A stretch of DNA of 64,000 bases from Flavobacteriales bacterium (GCA_018660685.1 JABJJW010000001.1:62001-126000); one strand, 5' to 3'. Positions 37,106 to 47,500 are shown, counted from the stretch's first letter. The notes: a model not told the origin generated them from the sequence alone. Program-made: numbers and translations.

Positions 37106-39502
37106 ATGGGCAGGATATTTATAATTTTTCTGATCACACTATTGACCAGTGTCAATGCTTTAGCTTGTAACCTTGCTATTGATACCTACACCTCCGTCCA
37201 AGACGGAAGTTGGGATGTAGCTGCAACATGGGGAAACAACGGGAACAACACTCCTGGTTTCAATGACCACATTGTTATTTCCTCTGGTGACTCTGTCTAT
37301 CATAATGGAAACGAAATAATTGGTCGTTTAAGGATCCAATCATTTGGGACACTTCAGTCCAACTCAACTTTAAGAGTAGCGGAGAGCTACACAAATAATG
37401 GCGCACATTATGGTACAGGCGCTCTAAGATTGGTAGGAAACAATGACTCAATCGTCGGTGCCGGTCTTCTAGAAACGACCAGTATGAGTCGAGCTGATGG
37501 TTTTAGGGTTATTTATCCTGGCTCTTCAATTACGATTCGCAATACTACGTTTCGATTACCCAACAATGACACGTTAGTGAATCGCGGAACACTTACCATG
37601 GAAAATAGTTCGTTTGATGGTAACGGCAGCGGTATCATTAAAAATGACAACAATGCAATGCTACTTTCAAATTCTCCTGATGTAATCAACAGTGGAGCGG
37701 GAGAACTCGAAGCAAGTGCTTTCGGAAACACAGTTAACTATAATGCCTCTTCGGATCAAAATATTTTTATTCCTATTTCTACCTATTATAATCTCACCTT
37801 GGAAGGTGGTGGTACAACTAAAAGTTTGGTAGCAAGGACTAAAATTGACCATGATCTGAAGGTAGATGGGCCAACATTATCGTTGATTGACACTTTTTCA
37901 ATAACGATTGGACGAGACCTAGATTTAGTCGACGGAGTTCTTGATGCCCAAAACGGATTGGTCGAATTCGACGGAATATTGGCTCAAAGCATCAAAGGAC
38001 ATGTCACATTTCATGACGTTCGCTTAAATAGTTCTGGTGGAGTTGCAATAACTCAGGACTCAATGCGCGTTATGGGAAGCCTTTGGTTGGATGCTGGAAG
38101 TTTCAATACTAATGATCGACTCACGATTCTGTCCAATGCCGGAGGAGATGGATCAATAGGCCCAATTACCGGTGGGTCAATTTCCGGTGACGTCACGATG
38201 CAGCGATACATTGGTTCAGATTCAACAAATTGGCGCTTTCTTGGAAGCCCTACTACCAATGCCATCATAAGTGATTGGCAAGATGATTTTATAACGGCTG
38301 GCTATCCAGGATCTCATTATCCGTCCTTCAATTTCAAAAGCATCTTAGGGTATGATGAAACCGTACTAGGATTCAGTTACAGTGGGGCCGTATAGGTTTC
38401 TTCTACAGATAACGTTACCTCTGGTACCGGATTTTGGGTGTACTGTGGGGATTCGCTAGGAGGAACTGCTCCATTTACCGTTGATGTGACGGGGCCTGTT
38501 TATCAAGGTGCATTCAATTTTTCCGTTTCATATACTGGAACCGTTGGAGATACTGATAACGGTTGGAATCTATTGGCCAATCCATACCCATCCGCCATCG
38601 ACTGTGAGGATGCTAGTTGGAGCAGAGGTAATGTTGACGACGCAATTTATATGTGGAACGCTGAACAAAATCAGTATGCGACATATGTGGGAGGCGTCGG
38701 AATAAATGATGGAAGCAATATAATTCCACAAGGTCATGGCTTTTATGTTAAGGCCTCAAATACTCCAGCTTCACTCAGTGTTTCAGAACAAGCTAAAATT
38801 GACACGACCATTGCTTTCCTTCGGCCTAGAAGAAATGAAGACCTGCTTATTCGACTGAGGATCAACCAATCTCGATTCAAGGACGAAACGATAATTAGAT
38901 CAACCTCCGAAGCAAGTCTACAATTTGATCCTTCGCTTGATGCGCACCACTTCGCTGCCAATGGCAAGAACCCACTTCAACTCTTTACGCGAATCGAAGG
39001 TGACAATTTTGCCATTGACGCACTCGATTTATCCAAGGTCGACACTCTTCCAATATTCCTAACCGGAAAAGAAGGAAATGCACTGCTTCATGTATCGATA
39101 GAAAACCAACATTCGACAACCTGTCTTTATCTGTGGGACCGAATGGACAATCATCTGTTCAAACTCGGAGATCAAGATGTAATCGAATTTGAGGTCGAGG
39201 ATGAGTCTGCATACCATAAGTACAGCCTAATTACTAGGTATAACCAAGATGATTGTGACAACTTGCTTGGAGATTCTCCTTTGGCCGTAAAACCATCCGA
39301 CAGATGGGCTTATTACAATGGCGTTGACATCATTTTCACTGATGAGTCCCTTGAAAATGAACACTATAAAATTTACAACCTCCATGGTCAATTAGTCAGT
39401 CATGGCTCCGTATCTTCTCAAACCTTAGCTTGTAAATTACTTGGTTCTGGGCTATATATCCTGCACGTTGAAGATCGGCTCCTCAAGTTTGTGAATCCTT
39501 GA
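37106..39502 (+). pseudogene. T9SS-secreted protein interrupted by an in-frame TAG
   Basis: The frame from the ATG at 37106 encodes a signal peptide (LITLLTSVNALACNLAI) and a G8/pectin-lyase-like beta-helix start (GSWDVAATWGNNGNNTPGFN, IVISSGDSVYHNG). TAG at 38393 stops it after 429 codons. The same frame continues unbroken as VSSTDNVTSGTGFWVYCGDS up to 39502. It ends with a sorting-type domain (YKIYNLHGQLVSHGSVS, LGSGLYILHVEDRLLKFV). The sequence across the stop matches the usual long T9SS cargo layout, so this was one protein of about 798 aa. One base change, or one sequencing error, explains it. Confidence 0.75.
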
Positions 39503-39582
39503 TTCCTCCTCGCTTTAATGTAAGAAATGCTGAATGCTACTTACATTTGACCTTCACGGCGATCTAACACTAACTAATCATC

Positions 39583-42009
39583 ATGAGAGCTTTTTTCATT
39601 TCCTTGTTATTAGCTGTTCCATTTTGCCTTCAAGCGCAATCTCGATATATCCCAAGTGAGAATATCGAAACGGGGTATGCCAGCTTCGTCTTCCATCTCG
39701 ATGAAGGGTTGTTTAAGGCCGACTTAAGCGCTAAATCTCACTCTAGCAAGGGCACGCCTACTTCTTTCTTTCTGCCACTTCCCAGTGGAGAGTCTTTGGA
39801 AGTATCCATAGAGGAAAGTCCGATAATGGCAAAAGCGCTCCAAATGAAGTTTCCAGAAATTAAATCATATAAAATATCTGGCGAGGGTATTTACGGAAGA
39901 ATGGGCTTCACCTACAAAGGGTTCCATGGTATGATTTTCACTCCAGATGGTACGGTTTACATAGACAACCTTGTGAATACTAATGCCTATCACAGCTATT
40001 ATCGTCATGATTACATGGCATTCTACGAATTCACGAAGGGACATCAATGTTTGGTCGATGATGATCATACCATCACAATTCCCTCCAACTTGAAGCATGA
40101 AAGAAAAAGCGGTGAAACACTCAGAACGTATCGCCTCGCTCTCGCGTGTACTGGTGAATACGCCTCTTTTCACGGCGGAACCGTCAATGGCGCTCTCAGC
40201 GGGATGGTCGTGACCATGAATCGGGTCAACGGGGTATATGAAAAGGACTTCGCTGTAACGATGGAAATTATTGCAAACAACGACACGATCATCTTTTTAG
40301 ATGCCAACAATGATCCTTACTCCAATTTCAGCGGATTCGCCATGCTTGGTCAGAATCAAAGTGCGATTACGTCCTACATTGGCACTTCTAATTTTGACAT
40401 CGGCCATGTGTTCAGCACAGGCGGAGGTGGAGTAGCTTCGTTGAGTTCTGTTTGCAGTTCTAGCAATAAGGCTAGAGGAGTAACTGGTAACGGGTCTCCA
40501 ACTGGAGATGCATTTGACATTGACTATGTAGCCCATGAAATGGGACATCAGTTTGGAGCCAATCACACCCAGAATAATGATTGCAATCGAGTGTCATCTG
40601 CGGCCTACGAGCCTGGAAGTGCGAGCACGATCATGGGTTATGCAGGTATTTGTTCTCCGAATCTCCAAAACAATTCTGATGACTACTTCCATGCAGGCAG
40701 CTATGATGAGATCATGTCCAATGTTGAGTTCGGGTCAGGGAGCTCATGCGACGCAGCGACAAGCACAGGAAACACTGCTCCAACCGTGAACGTGGGCACA
40801 GGTGGGTTTCACATTCCAATTGAGACTCCGTTTGTGTTAGCTGGTAGTGCCTCAGATCCAGATGGCGACAACTTGAGCTATTGCTGGGAAGAAATGGATC
40901 TCGGACCTTCAGGAAATCCACAAAGCCCAAATGGGAACGCCCCAATATTCCGGAGCTGGTCGCCTTCAAGTAGCAATGAGCGCACTTGCCCGCGTATTGC
41001 CAGTGTAATTACTGGGTCTCTGGTTATAGGAGAAACTTACCCGACTTACTCCAGAGATCTAAATTTTCGATTGACAGTTCGCGACCAAAACAGCGCAGGT
41101 GGCGGTGTGGAGTACGATGAGATTTCATTTGATGTAGATGGTAATTCCGGCCCATTTGTCGTCACAACACCAGAATCTGGGGAATCCGTTGAGACAGGAA
41201 ACTCGTATTTGATTGAATGGGACGTTGCGGGAACAGATCAAAGTCCGGTGAATTGCCAGAACGTGCACATCGAGCTTTGCAATTTCAGTGGCGGTCAGTT
41301 GAATGTGCAAGACACGCTGAAGGACGACACGCCAAATGATGGAGAGGAATTGGTGTCGATTCCAACATCATGGGCTGGAACCGGCAACAAATACATCCGC
41401 GTGAGAGCAGCAGACAACATTTTCTTTTCGTTGAATGGAGGCGCCTTTACACTTACCAACCCAACTGCCCCACAAGGAGCTGAAATAGTGCTAGTTGCAA
41501 CCCCGGACTATGCGAATAGTACTGTGCAGTTAAACTGGAATGACAGTTTTTCAAATGAATCTCACTTCATGATCGAACGATCGCTAGGAAGTAACTCCAA
41601 CTTCATTTTAATGGACAGCGTCCCGATGGATAGCACGATGTACATCGATGTTAACGCGATAATGACTGGAAACAACTTTTATCGAGTTTACGCCAAGAAC
41701 TTTGGTGGAAATTCAGCATTCTCAAATGAAGTAACGTATGATCCGCTGGGCGCTAATTACGTTTCACAAAATGAAAACAGCATTTTCCCAAATCCCACGA
41801 ATGGCTCAGCAACGCTTCGTTTAGGCACCATTCAAGGCACGGCCTTGGCTGTTTTGCTTAACTCCCAAGGTCAATTTGTCAAAAGTTATGACGTTAAAAC
41901 CGGAGACACACAATTAAACTTATCAGGACTTGCATTTGGCCATTATGTATTAAGCATACAATCCGAGACCTCGCATCTCGAAATGGCCATTGAACTCATA
42001 CAGCAATAG
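39583..42009 (+). CDS. Reprolysin-like zinc metalloprotease, T9SS-secreted
   Basis: 808 aa. A signal peptide ends near LQAQ. After a prodomain of about 180 residues comes a metzincin catalytic domain with HEMGHQFGANH (H318, E319, H322, H328) and a Met-turn SASTIMGYAG near 351. Beta-sandwich and fibronectin-like regions span about 410-720 (SASDPDGDNLSYCWEEMD, NGGAFTLTNPTAPQG). The end is a T9SS type A domain (SIFPNPTNGSATLRLG, GLAFGHYVLSIQSE). It should digest proteins outside the cell. Substrate unknown. Confidence 0.92.
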   Translation: MRAFFISLLLAVPFCLQAQSRYIPSENIETGYASFVFHLDEGLFKADLSAKSHSSKGTPTSFFLPLPSGESLEVSIEESPIMAKALQMKFPEIKSYKISGEGIYGRMGFTYKGFHGMIFTPDGTVYIDNLVNTNAYHSYYRHDYMAFYEFTKGHQCLVDDDHTITIPSNLKHERKSGETLRTYRLALACTGEYASFHGGTVNGALSGMVVTMNRVNGVYEKDFAVTMEIIANNDTIIFLDANNDPYSNFSGFAMLGQNQSAITSYIGTSNFDIGHVFSTGGGGVASLSSVCSSSNKARGVTGNGSPTGDAFDIDYVAHEMGHQFGANHTQNNDCNRVSSAAYEPGSASTIMGYAGICSPNLQNNSDDYFHAGSYDEIMSNVEFGSGSSCDAATSTGNTAPTVNVGTGGFHIPIETPFVLAGSASDPDGDNLSYCWEEMDLGPSGNPQSPNGNAPIFRSWSPSSSNERTCPRIASVITGSLVIGETYPTYSRDLNFRLTVRDQNSAGGGVEYDEISFDVDGNSGPFVVTTPESGESVETGNSYLIEWDVAGTDQSPVNCQNVHIELCNFSGGQLNVQDTLKDDTPNDGEELVSIPTSWAGTGNKYIRVRAADNIFFSLNGGAFTLTNPTAPQGAEIVLVATPDYANSTVQLNWNDSFSNESHFMIERSLGSNSNFILMDSVPMDSTMYIDVNAIMTGNNFYRVYAKNFGGNSAFSNEVTYDPLGANYVSQNENSIFPNPTNGSATLRLGTIQGTALAVLLNSQGQFVKSYDVKTGDTQLNLSGLAFGHYVLSIQSETSHLEMAIELIQQ

Positions 42010-42079
42010 AAACCTCATCGTGCATGGTCGTTCCGACTAGTCATCAGTTCCTGACGAACAGAAGACTTTCCTCCATGAG

Positions 42080-42097
42080 CTCGACAAATTTGTCGAG
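42080..42097. promoter_or_regulatory. Perfect 18-bp palindrome upstream of secreted-protein pair
   Basis: CTCGACAAATTTGTCGAG is a perfect palindrome. It is 63 bases upstream of the TATTTTTG element that should drive the first gene of the pair. No T run follows, so an operator is more likely than a terminator. Confidence 0.45.
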
Positions 42098-42159
42098 GAA
42101 TTGACCATTCTCATGTGAAGAAAGGAGGGGCTTTATTACGAATCTGTGAAGTTTTACAG

Positions 42160-42167
42160 TATTTTTG
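42160..42167 (+). promoter_or_regulatory. -7 element of first T9SS tandem gene
   Basis: TATTTTTG matches TAnnTTTG perfectly, 26 bases before the ATG at 42194. Confidence 0.5.
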
Positions 42168-42193
42168 ATGTCCTACTACTTAACAAATGCAAT

Positions 42194-43213
42194 ATGAAAA
42201 ACTTCAACTTTTTCTTTGTTTCGATGATAATTTCATCGCTTTCCTTCGGGCAAGTTGATTCTTACTCAGAGGATTTCGACTCTCTTAGCGCTGGTGACTA
42301 TATGGGTGTTGTTGGTGCCGCCAACGGCTGGACTACTTGGTCTGGGACTACAGGTACTGCTGAAGACGTTCAAGTCTCAGATTCAATGTCCAACAGCGGA
42401 TCTAACTCTATCTATTTTGATGGAGCTCCAGGTGGTGGTGCTCACGATGTACTTCTTGACTTCGGTGGAGAATACAACTATGGTACTTTCACTGTAGATC
42501 TAGAGCTTTATGCTGATAGTGGATTTTACTGGAACCTTCAGGGAAATACTTCTCCTGGAATTACCTTCCCGCTTCAGATGTATTGCTTAGATGATTCGCT
42601 TCAGATTAATGACGCGGCTTTCTTCTACTACTATGAAGATTACATGAACTACGGTGAGTGGGCGCATTTCACAATGCATATGGATCTAGATAGCAATGTC
42701 TGGACTGTACTGTTGAACAATGACACTCTAGCTTCTTTCCCGAATGCTATGATCAATCAGGTTGCTTCAATGGACCTATATCCACTTGATGCACATCACG
42801 ACTTCTTCATCGATGACGTAATGTGGACATGGGATACTACGGTAGTAACTCCAACCAGTGACACAACTCAGATCATCGTAGGTGGTGATACTGCTTGGGT
42901 TATTGATGGTGATACATTCGAAATGTGGGATGGTGGATATGTTCCTTACGGAGTAGAAGAATTGGATAACGGTGCTGTAAGCATGTATCCAAATCCAGCC
43001 AATGATGTTCTTACAGTTTCTTTCGGACGTAAGGTTACGAACCTAGAGGTATCACTTGTTGATATTCAGGGTAAGCAAGTTTTTGCGAACTTCAAGAACG
43101 TTGATGGAAGAAATCAATCACTCGACGTGACCAACATTCCTTCAGGAGTGTACATCATGAAAGGCTCGAGTAAAACCTTCAACTTTAGGAAGTCTGTGGT
43201 AATACAGCACTAA
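42194..43213 (+). CDS. T9SS-secreted protein, tandem copy 1
   Basis: 339 aa from the ATG at 42194. A signal peptide (FFFVSMIISSLSFGQ) precedes a beta-jelly-roll domain (EDFDSLSAGDYMGVVG, GWTTWSGTTGTAEDVQVSDS) of the concanavalin-like type. A linker with DTTQIIVGGDTAWVIDGDTF follows, then a T9SS type A domain (VSMYPNPANDVLTVSFGRK, VYIMKGSSKTFNFRKSVV). It is clearly homologous to the next gene along its whole length. Codons are strongly T- and U-ending (GGT, GCT, TCT), unlike copy 2, suggesting high expression or older adaptation. No catalytic residues were recognised. Confidence 0.85.
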   Translation: MKNFNFFFVSMIISSLSFGQVDSYSEDFDSLSAGDYMGVVGAANGWTTWSGTTGTAEDVQVSDSMSNSGSNSIYFDGAPGGGAHDVLLDFGGEYNYGTFTVDLELYADSGFYWNLQGNTSPGITFPLQMYCLDDSLQINDAAFFYYYEDYMNYGEWAHFTMHMDLDSNVWTVLLNNDTLASFPNAMINQVASMDLYPLDAHHDFFIDDVMWTWDTTVVTPTSDTTQIIVGGDTAWVIDGDTFEMWDGGYVPYGVEELDNGAVSMYPNPANDVLTVSFGRKVTNLEVSLVDIQGKQVFANFKNVDGRNQSLDVTNIPSGVYIMKGSSKTFNFRKSVVIQH

Positions 43214-43231
43214 GTTGATTGTAAAATCTAG

Positions 43232-43259
43232 AAAAGGGGCTTATAGAGCCCCTTTTTTT
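43232..43259 (+). terminator. Terminator after tandem copy 1
   Basis: AAAAGGGGCT and AGCCCCTTTT form a ten-base stem around a five-base loop, followed by seven T residues in total. It separates the two tandem genes, so copy 2 needs its own promoter. Confidence 0.9.
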
Positions 43260-43356
43260 ATGACCGATATTGACGGGTCAATTTCCTCCCCGGTGTGAGT
43301 TTTTAAATCCTCCACAAAAAATCTATCTTGCTATTCCTAACTAAACAATCCGAACA

Positions 43357-44382
43357 ATGAAAAATCTTAGCTTAAGCTTGATCGGCGTATCCATTGCATT
43401 GCTTTCGTATGGCCAGGTCGACTCCTACTCAGAGAATTTTGATTCATTCACTGCCGGCGACTATATGGGCGTGGTTGGAATGTCCGAAGGATGGACCACA
43501 TGGTCAGGCACCACCGGAGGCGCTGAAGACGTGCAGGTCGTTGATAGCAATTCTAATTCGGCCTCCAATTCTCTCTATTTCTATTCCACTTCTGGCGGCC
43601 CTCAAGATGTGGTTCTCGCCTTTGATGATGCGTACGTTGATGGAATCTTCGAATTTGAGATGATGATGTACGTAACCTCCGGAACTGATGCATACTTCAA
43701 CTTCCAATCCGAATCGACTCCTGGCGTAGTGTGGGCAATGGAGTTCTATTGCGAAAATGGAGCTATCAGTATGTCAAATACAGCTGGCCCATTACTTTCT
43801 GGCACTATGTCTACAGATCAGTGGGTGCGGATATCGTATAACATTGACATCACGAACAACATATGGGAGGCCTTTGTAGATAGCACCAGCATTGGTGGGT
43901 TCATTAACCCCAATAACAAGGTGGCGTCCTTGAATCTCTATCCGGCAGTTGTGACTGCAACCGAATCTGAGTACTGGATCGATGATATTTCATGGTCTTG
44001 GGACACAATACCAGTCGTACCAACCAATGACACAACGCAGATTATTATCGGGGGTGATACGGCATGGGTCATTGATGGCGATACATTCGAAATGTGGGAT
44101 GGGAACTACGTGCCATTTGGTTTGGAGGAAGTTAACAATGCCTCGGTCAGTATTTATCCAAATCCCGCCACCGACCAACTTAACGTTGCATTTGGAAGAG
44201 AAGTAAGCAACATGGATGTATCACTCTTTGATATTCAAGGAAAACAAGTCCTCGCAAAGCTGAAGAACGTTTCCGGCCGAAATTATTCGCTCAACGTTTC
44301 AGAAATACCATCTGGTGTTTACGTGATGAAAGGGAAGAGCAAAACCTTCAATTTTCAAAAGTCTGTGATCATACAGCACTAA
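43357..44382 (+). CDS. T9SS-secreted protein, tandem copy 2
   Basis: 341 aa, paralogous to the preceding gene. It has a signal peptide ending SYGQ, the jelly-roll part (ENFDSFTAGDYMGVVG, GWTTWSGTTGGAEDVQVVDS), the shared linker (DTTQIIIGGDTAWVIDGDTF), and a T9SS domain (VSIYPNPATDQLNVAFGREV). The C-terminal 110 residues are nearly identical in the two proteins, the N-terminal domain less so. It is followed by a near-copy of the first terminator, so the duplication included the terminator. Confidence 0.85.
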   Translation: MKNLSLSLIGVSIALLSYGQVDSYSENFDSFTAGDYMGVVGMSEGWTTWSGTTGGAEDVQVVDSNSNSASNSLYFYSTSGGPQDVVLAFDDAYVDGIFEFEMMMYVTSGTDAYFNFQSESTPGVVWAMEFYCENGAISMSNTAGPLLSGTMSTDQWVRISYNIDITNNIWEAFVDSTSIGGFINPNNKVASLNLYPAVVTATESEYWIDDISWSWDTIPVVPTNDTTQIIIGGDTAWVIDGDTFEMWDGNYVPFGLEEVNNASVSIYPNPATDQLNVAFGREVSNMDVSLFDIQGKQVLAKLKNVSGRNYSLNVSEIPSGVYVMKGKSKTFNFQKSVIIQH

Positions 44383-44400
44383 GCAGATCTTATGATATAG

Positions 44401-44427
44401 AAAAGGGGCTCATTGAGCCCCTTTTTT
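44401..44427 (+). terminator. Terminator after tandem copy 2
   Basis: AAAAGGGGCTCA and TGAGCCCCTTTT pair around a two-base turn, followed by more T. It closely matches the terminator at 43232. Confidence 0.9.
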
Positions 44428-44445
44428 GGTTTATGGTCTTAGGTT

Positions 44446-45270
44446 TTACTTTGACAAGGCAAGCATCGGAATATCAATGTGATTAGCAAGTTTTTTAGAA
44501 AGACTTGGATTCACAAGCCGGTGAAACCACGTGCTCTGTTTTGGAATTGTCACCAGCATCTGCATGTCATTTACGCGAGCGTACTCCTCAATTCCAAGCT
44601 CAATGTTTTCGCTTTCAATGACTTCAAAACGATGATTCAATTCTTGCATCTGGATGTGCAAGTCATAACCAACCTCTGCCTTTTCTACATCAATGATGTC
44701 GTGCTCCTTATTGACAGTGAGAATGGTTATTTCGGCTTTGTTCACCCGAGCGATATCCATGAACACCTCAGGGAGGCTTGATCCGTCCAATTCGCTAAGG
44801 TCAGAAGCAAATAGTATTCTTTTTGGGGCTTCAGGCTTGTAGTTAATTGGAACAGCCATGACAGGCACGGGTGAGTTCTGAATCACCGCCGAAGCAACGC
44901 TGCCTATGATTATTTCTTTCAACCCAGAAGCGCCCGTCGTACCCATAACAATGAGATCTACTTTGAGGTCATCATTCCGCGCAAAGTTGGCAATGGCATG
45001 AACTGGGTCTCCGTACTCTGAATAAGTGTCGAGCTGAATTCCCTTTAGTCCCAGAACCTCCCGAACGCGGTACTCTGCCTCGCGAAGCGAATCGACCGAT
45101 GATTCATGCAGAATATCCCGCAATGAAATCATCGAAGACGTTGTGCTCCTTGGCTCTTCGTATGTATTCAGCAGGATAAATTTGTTGTCCTCTCCAAATA
45201 GCTTTAGAGCGAAGTCAAACGCATTCCTAGCGCTATCAGAGAAATCAGTGGGTATAAGAATGGTTTTCAT
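44446..45270 (-). CDS. Universal stress protein (tandem Usp)
   Basis: 274 aa with two Usp folds. ILIPTDFSDSARNAFDFALK starts domain 1, and MGTTGASGLKEIIIGSVASA gives the ATP-binding G-2X-G-9X-G(S) motif. Domain 2 (RILFASDLSELDGSSLPEVF) lacks this motif. It begins 3 bp after the stop of the other Usp gene, so the two are co-transcribed, near the oxidase and its regulators. Confidence 0.9.
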   Translation of the reverse strand: MKTILIPTDFSDSARNAFDFALKLFGEDNKFILLNTYEEPRSTTSSMISLRDILHESSVDSLREAEYRVREVLGLKGIQLDTYSEYGDPVHAIANFARNDDLKVDLIVMGTTGASGLKEIIIGSVASAVIQNSPVPVMAVPINYKPEAPKRILFASDLSELDGSSLPEVFMDIARVNKAEITILTVNKEHDIIDVEKAEVGYDLHIQMQELNHRFEVIESENIELGIEEYARVNDMQMLVTIPKQSTWFHRLVNPSLSKKLANHIDIPMLALSK

Positions 45271-45273
45271 GGA

Positions 45274-46152
45274 TCAATCAGAGGTTAGAGCTGAAAATGG
45301 TGAGTATTCCCTTTTGAGGTCTTGGATTTTAACCGATAGTACGGGCATGTTCGCATGATTCACCACACTTTCAGTTTGACTGCCATAGAAGAATCTTGAT
45401 AGACCGGTTCGTCCATGCGTCTCCATGGTAATGAGGTCCGCTCCTATGCGTTCTGATGCTTCATGAATTCCAGCGTGAATAGTCCGTTCATTGAAAATAT
45501 GCATCGTATAATTTTTCAACTTCCATTCATCCACAAATTCTTGAATTGACTTCTCGGTGTATGGAGTGCTTTCAAAATGATCAGGAGTGATGACCTTGAC
45601 CAAATGCAGATGTGCATCAAAAGCCTTCACAAAGCGAAATAATTTCTCAAAATTGTCTTTGGCTTCACCATAAAAATTAGAAGCGAAAACAACGTTTTTG
45701 GGATTAAAGTCCTCTATGCGTTCTTTGATTGTTAGGACAGGGCATTCGGCGAGGCGAACAACCTTCTCCGTGTTAGAACCAATGAATACCTCGTGGGCAC
45801 CAGAATCACCGTGTGATCCCATAACTATAAGGTCAATATCGTGCTCAGCAGCCTGAGTAGCGACGGTTTCATAGACTCCATGAAATTGTAAAACCTCGAC
45901 GGCATTTACCCCTTCTAAGAATGGCATCGCAAATAACTCTTTGAACCTCTTCTTCACTAGTTTCAACCAGAAGATTCCCTCTGCGGTATTCTGAAACGTT
46001 GATAAGCCATCGTTGCGGTCATAGACAGGAATATCCAAAACATGTAATATATACAGTCTGGCTCCGGTTTTTTTGGCGATTGAAGCTGCAACCTCTGTGG
46101 CATGGGTTGCGCATTCACTAAAGTCTGTTGGTACTAATATTTTTTTCATCAC
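45274..46152 (-). CDS. Universal stress protein (tandem Usp)
   Basis: 292 aa. Domain 1 is KILVPTDFSECATHATEVAA with MGSHGDSGAHEVFIGSNTEK as nucleotide loop. Domain 2 includes NVVFASNFYGEAKDNFEKLF and METHGRTGLSRFFYGSQTES, also with a good loop, so both halves could bind ATP. A 277 bp gap upstream separates it from the response-regulator gene and holds a weak FNR-like half palindrome. Confidence 0.9.
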   Translation of the reverse strand: MMKKILVPTDFSECATHATEVAASIAKKTGARLYILHVLDIPVYDRNDGLSTFQNTAEGIFWLKLVKKRFKELFAMPFLEGVNAVEVLQFHGVYETVATQAAEHDIDLIVMGSHGDSGAHEVFIGSNTEKVVRLAECPVLTIKERIEDFNPKNVVFASNFYGEAKDNFEKLFRFVKAFDAHLHLVKVITPDHFESTPYTEKSIQEFVDEWKLKNYTMHIFNERTIHAGIHEASERIGADLITMETHGRTGLSRFFYGSQTESVVNHANMPVLSVKIQDLKREYSPFSALTSD

Positions 46153-46429
46153 TTACTATTTGTGCCACGAAGTGATCAGTGTTTGGCTTGAACTCATCAT
46201 GGCTGTTGATTTACTCGGATAGCAAATATTTCTAGAATTAGGATAAATCCTTTTGACTCGACTCAATGCACAACTTGATAAAAGTCACAGGTTGGCTTGG
46301 TAAAAGGTAAGATGAGCATGAGTCAAGGGCTGCTACAGGTCTAATTCTCATCGATTAAAAGGGTGCCCTTGGTCAGATATTCCGACTTAGAATCTGACTT
46401 TATAGTCGGGAAGGCGGTCGATCGAATGC

Positions 46430-47500
46430 TTAAATCCCACCGGAAGCTATCTTTCTGAGATGATCAATGTCCTCGACAATGATGATTTTTCCATCATTGG
46501 CAATCAAGCCTTCAGATTTGAAGTCCGTTAAAGTTCGGATGAGCGACTCTGTGGCAATCCCAGCATAACCGGCAAGTTCTTCTCGAGATATGCTCAACTC
46601 AATGTGACGGTTGGTCTCATTTCCATATTTACCGAAAAGCGATTCGATAACGGTAGCGACTCTCTCTCTCACATTGCCATATGCGAGCTTGAGCAGACGC
46701 TCTTCTTGCTCGATCACATTGCGTGACAGAATCTTGATAAAGTTGTTGGTTACCTCTCGATTTTGATGAATTAGTTTTTTGAACTCCTCAATTGGAATCA
46801 GTGCAATTTCTGAATCTTCGATTGCCGTGGCCTCTTCAGAAAATGCGGAGTTTTCGAGTAAAGCAAGATATCCTAGGAACTCCCCAGGTCCGCAAAGTTG
46901 AGTAATGAATTCTTTCCCGTAGTCGCTACTCTTACTCAGTTTTACTTTGCCCTTCCTTATATAGTAAATCACGTGCGGGTACTCCCCGTCTCGGTAAATG
47001 CTCTCTTTTTTCTTATAGGTTTTGGTGTTTCTCTCTGAAATCAAATCCTCAATGGAAAGCTCTTCTTCAACATCCTTAATAAATCGGCGAACATGCTCTT
47101 CACCATCCGCTTGAACCAGCGCCTTGAGTCGCTCACTCTTCTGCAATCGCAGCTCGATCGCATCTAACAAGTCGGTTTCTTCAAATGGTTTCGTGAGGTA
47201 ATCATCTGCGCCAAGATTCATCCCTTTTCGAAAATCCCCCTTCTCCGTTTTCGCAGTCAAAAAGATGAACGGAACGGACGATGTCTTGGGGTTCTTATTG
47301 AGAATGTGAAGTACCCCGTAGCCATCCAGTTCTGGCATCATGATGTCGCAAATGATCAAATCGATCGTCGAAGCGACTGCCTTCTCAACGCCCCGTTTTC
47401 CATTTTCGGCGGTATCCACATAGTATCCAGCGAGTTCTAATATCTCAGCTATGTTCTCTCGAACATCTCGATTGTCTTCAATTAGTAGGATCCTTTTCAT
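46430..47500 (-). CDS. Response regulator with Crp/Fnr-type output domains
   Basis: 356 aa. A receiver domain at 1-120 has the phospho-acceptor D52 (CDIMMPELDGYG), with T and K at FLTAKTEKG and LTKPFEETD. A cyclic-nucleotide-binding fold follows at about 150-265 (KKESIYRDGEYPHVIYYIRK, GPGEFLGYLALLE). A Crp helix-turn-helix is at about 285-345 (ISREELAGYAGIATESLIRT). There is no Cys cluster for an FNR [4Fe-4S] centre at the N-terminus. It starts inside the kinase stop (4 bp overlap). Confidence 0.93.
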   Translation of the reverse strand: MKRILLIEDNRDVRENIAEILELAGYYVDTAENGKRGVEKAVASTIDLIICDIMMPELDGYGVLHILNKNPKTSSVPFIFLTAKTEKGDFRKGMNLGADDYLTKPFEETDLLDAIELRLQKSERLKALVQADGEEHVRRFIKDVEEELSIEDLISERNTKTYKKKESIYRDGEYPHVIYYIRKGKVKLSKSSDYGKEFITQLCGPGEFLGYLALLENSAFSEEATAIEDSEIALIPIEEFKKLIHQNREVTNNFIKILSRNVIEQEERLLKLAYGNVRERVATVIESLFGKYGNETNRHIELSISREELAGYAGIATESLIRTLTDFKSEGLIANDGKIIIVEDIDHLRKIASGGI

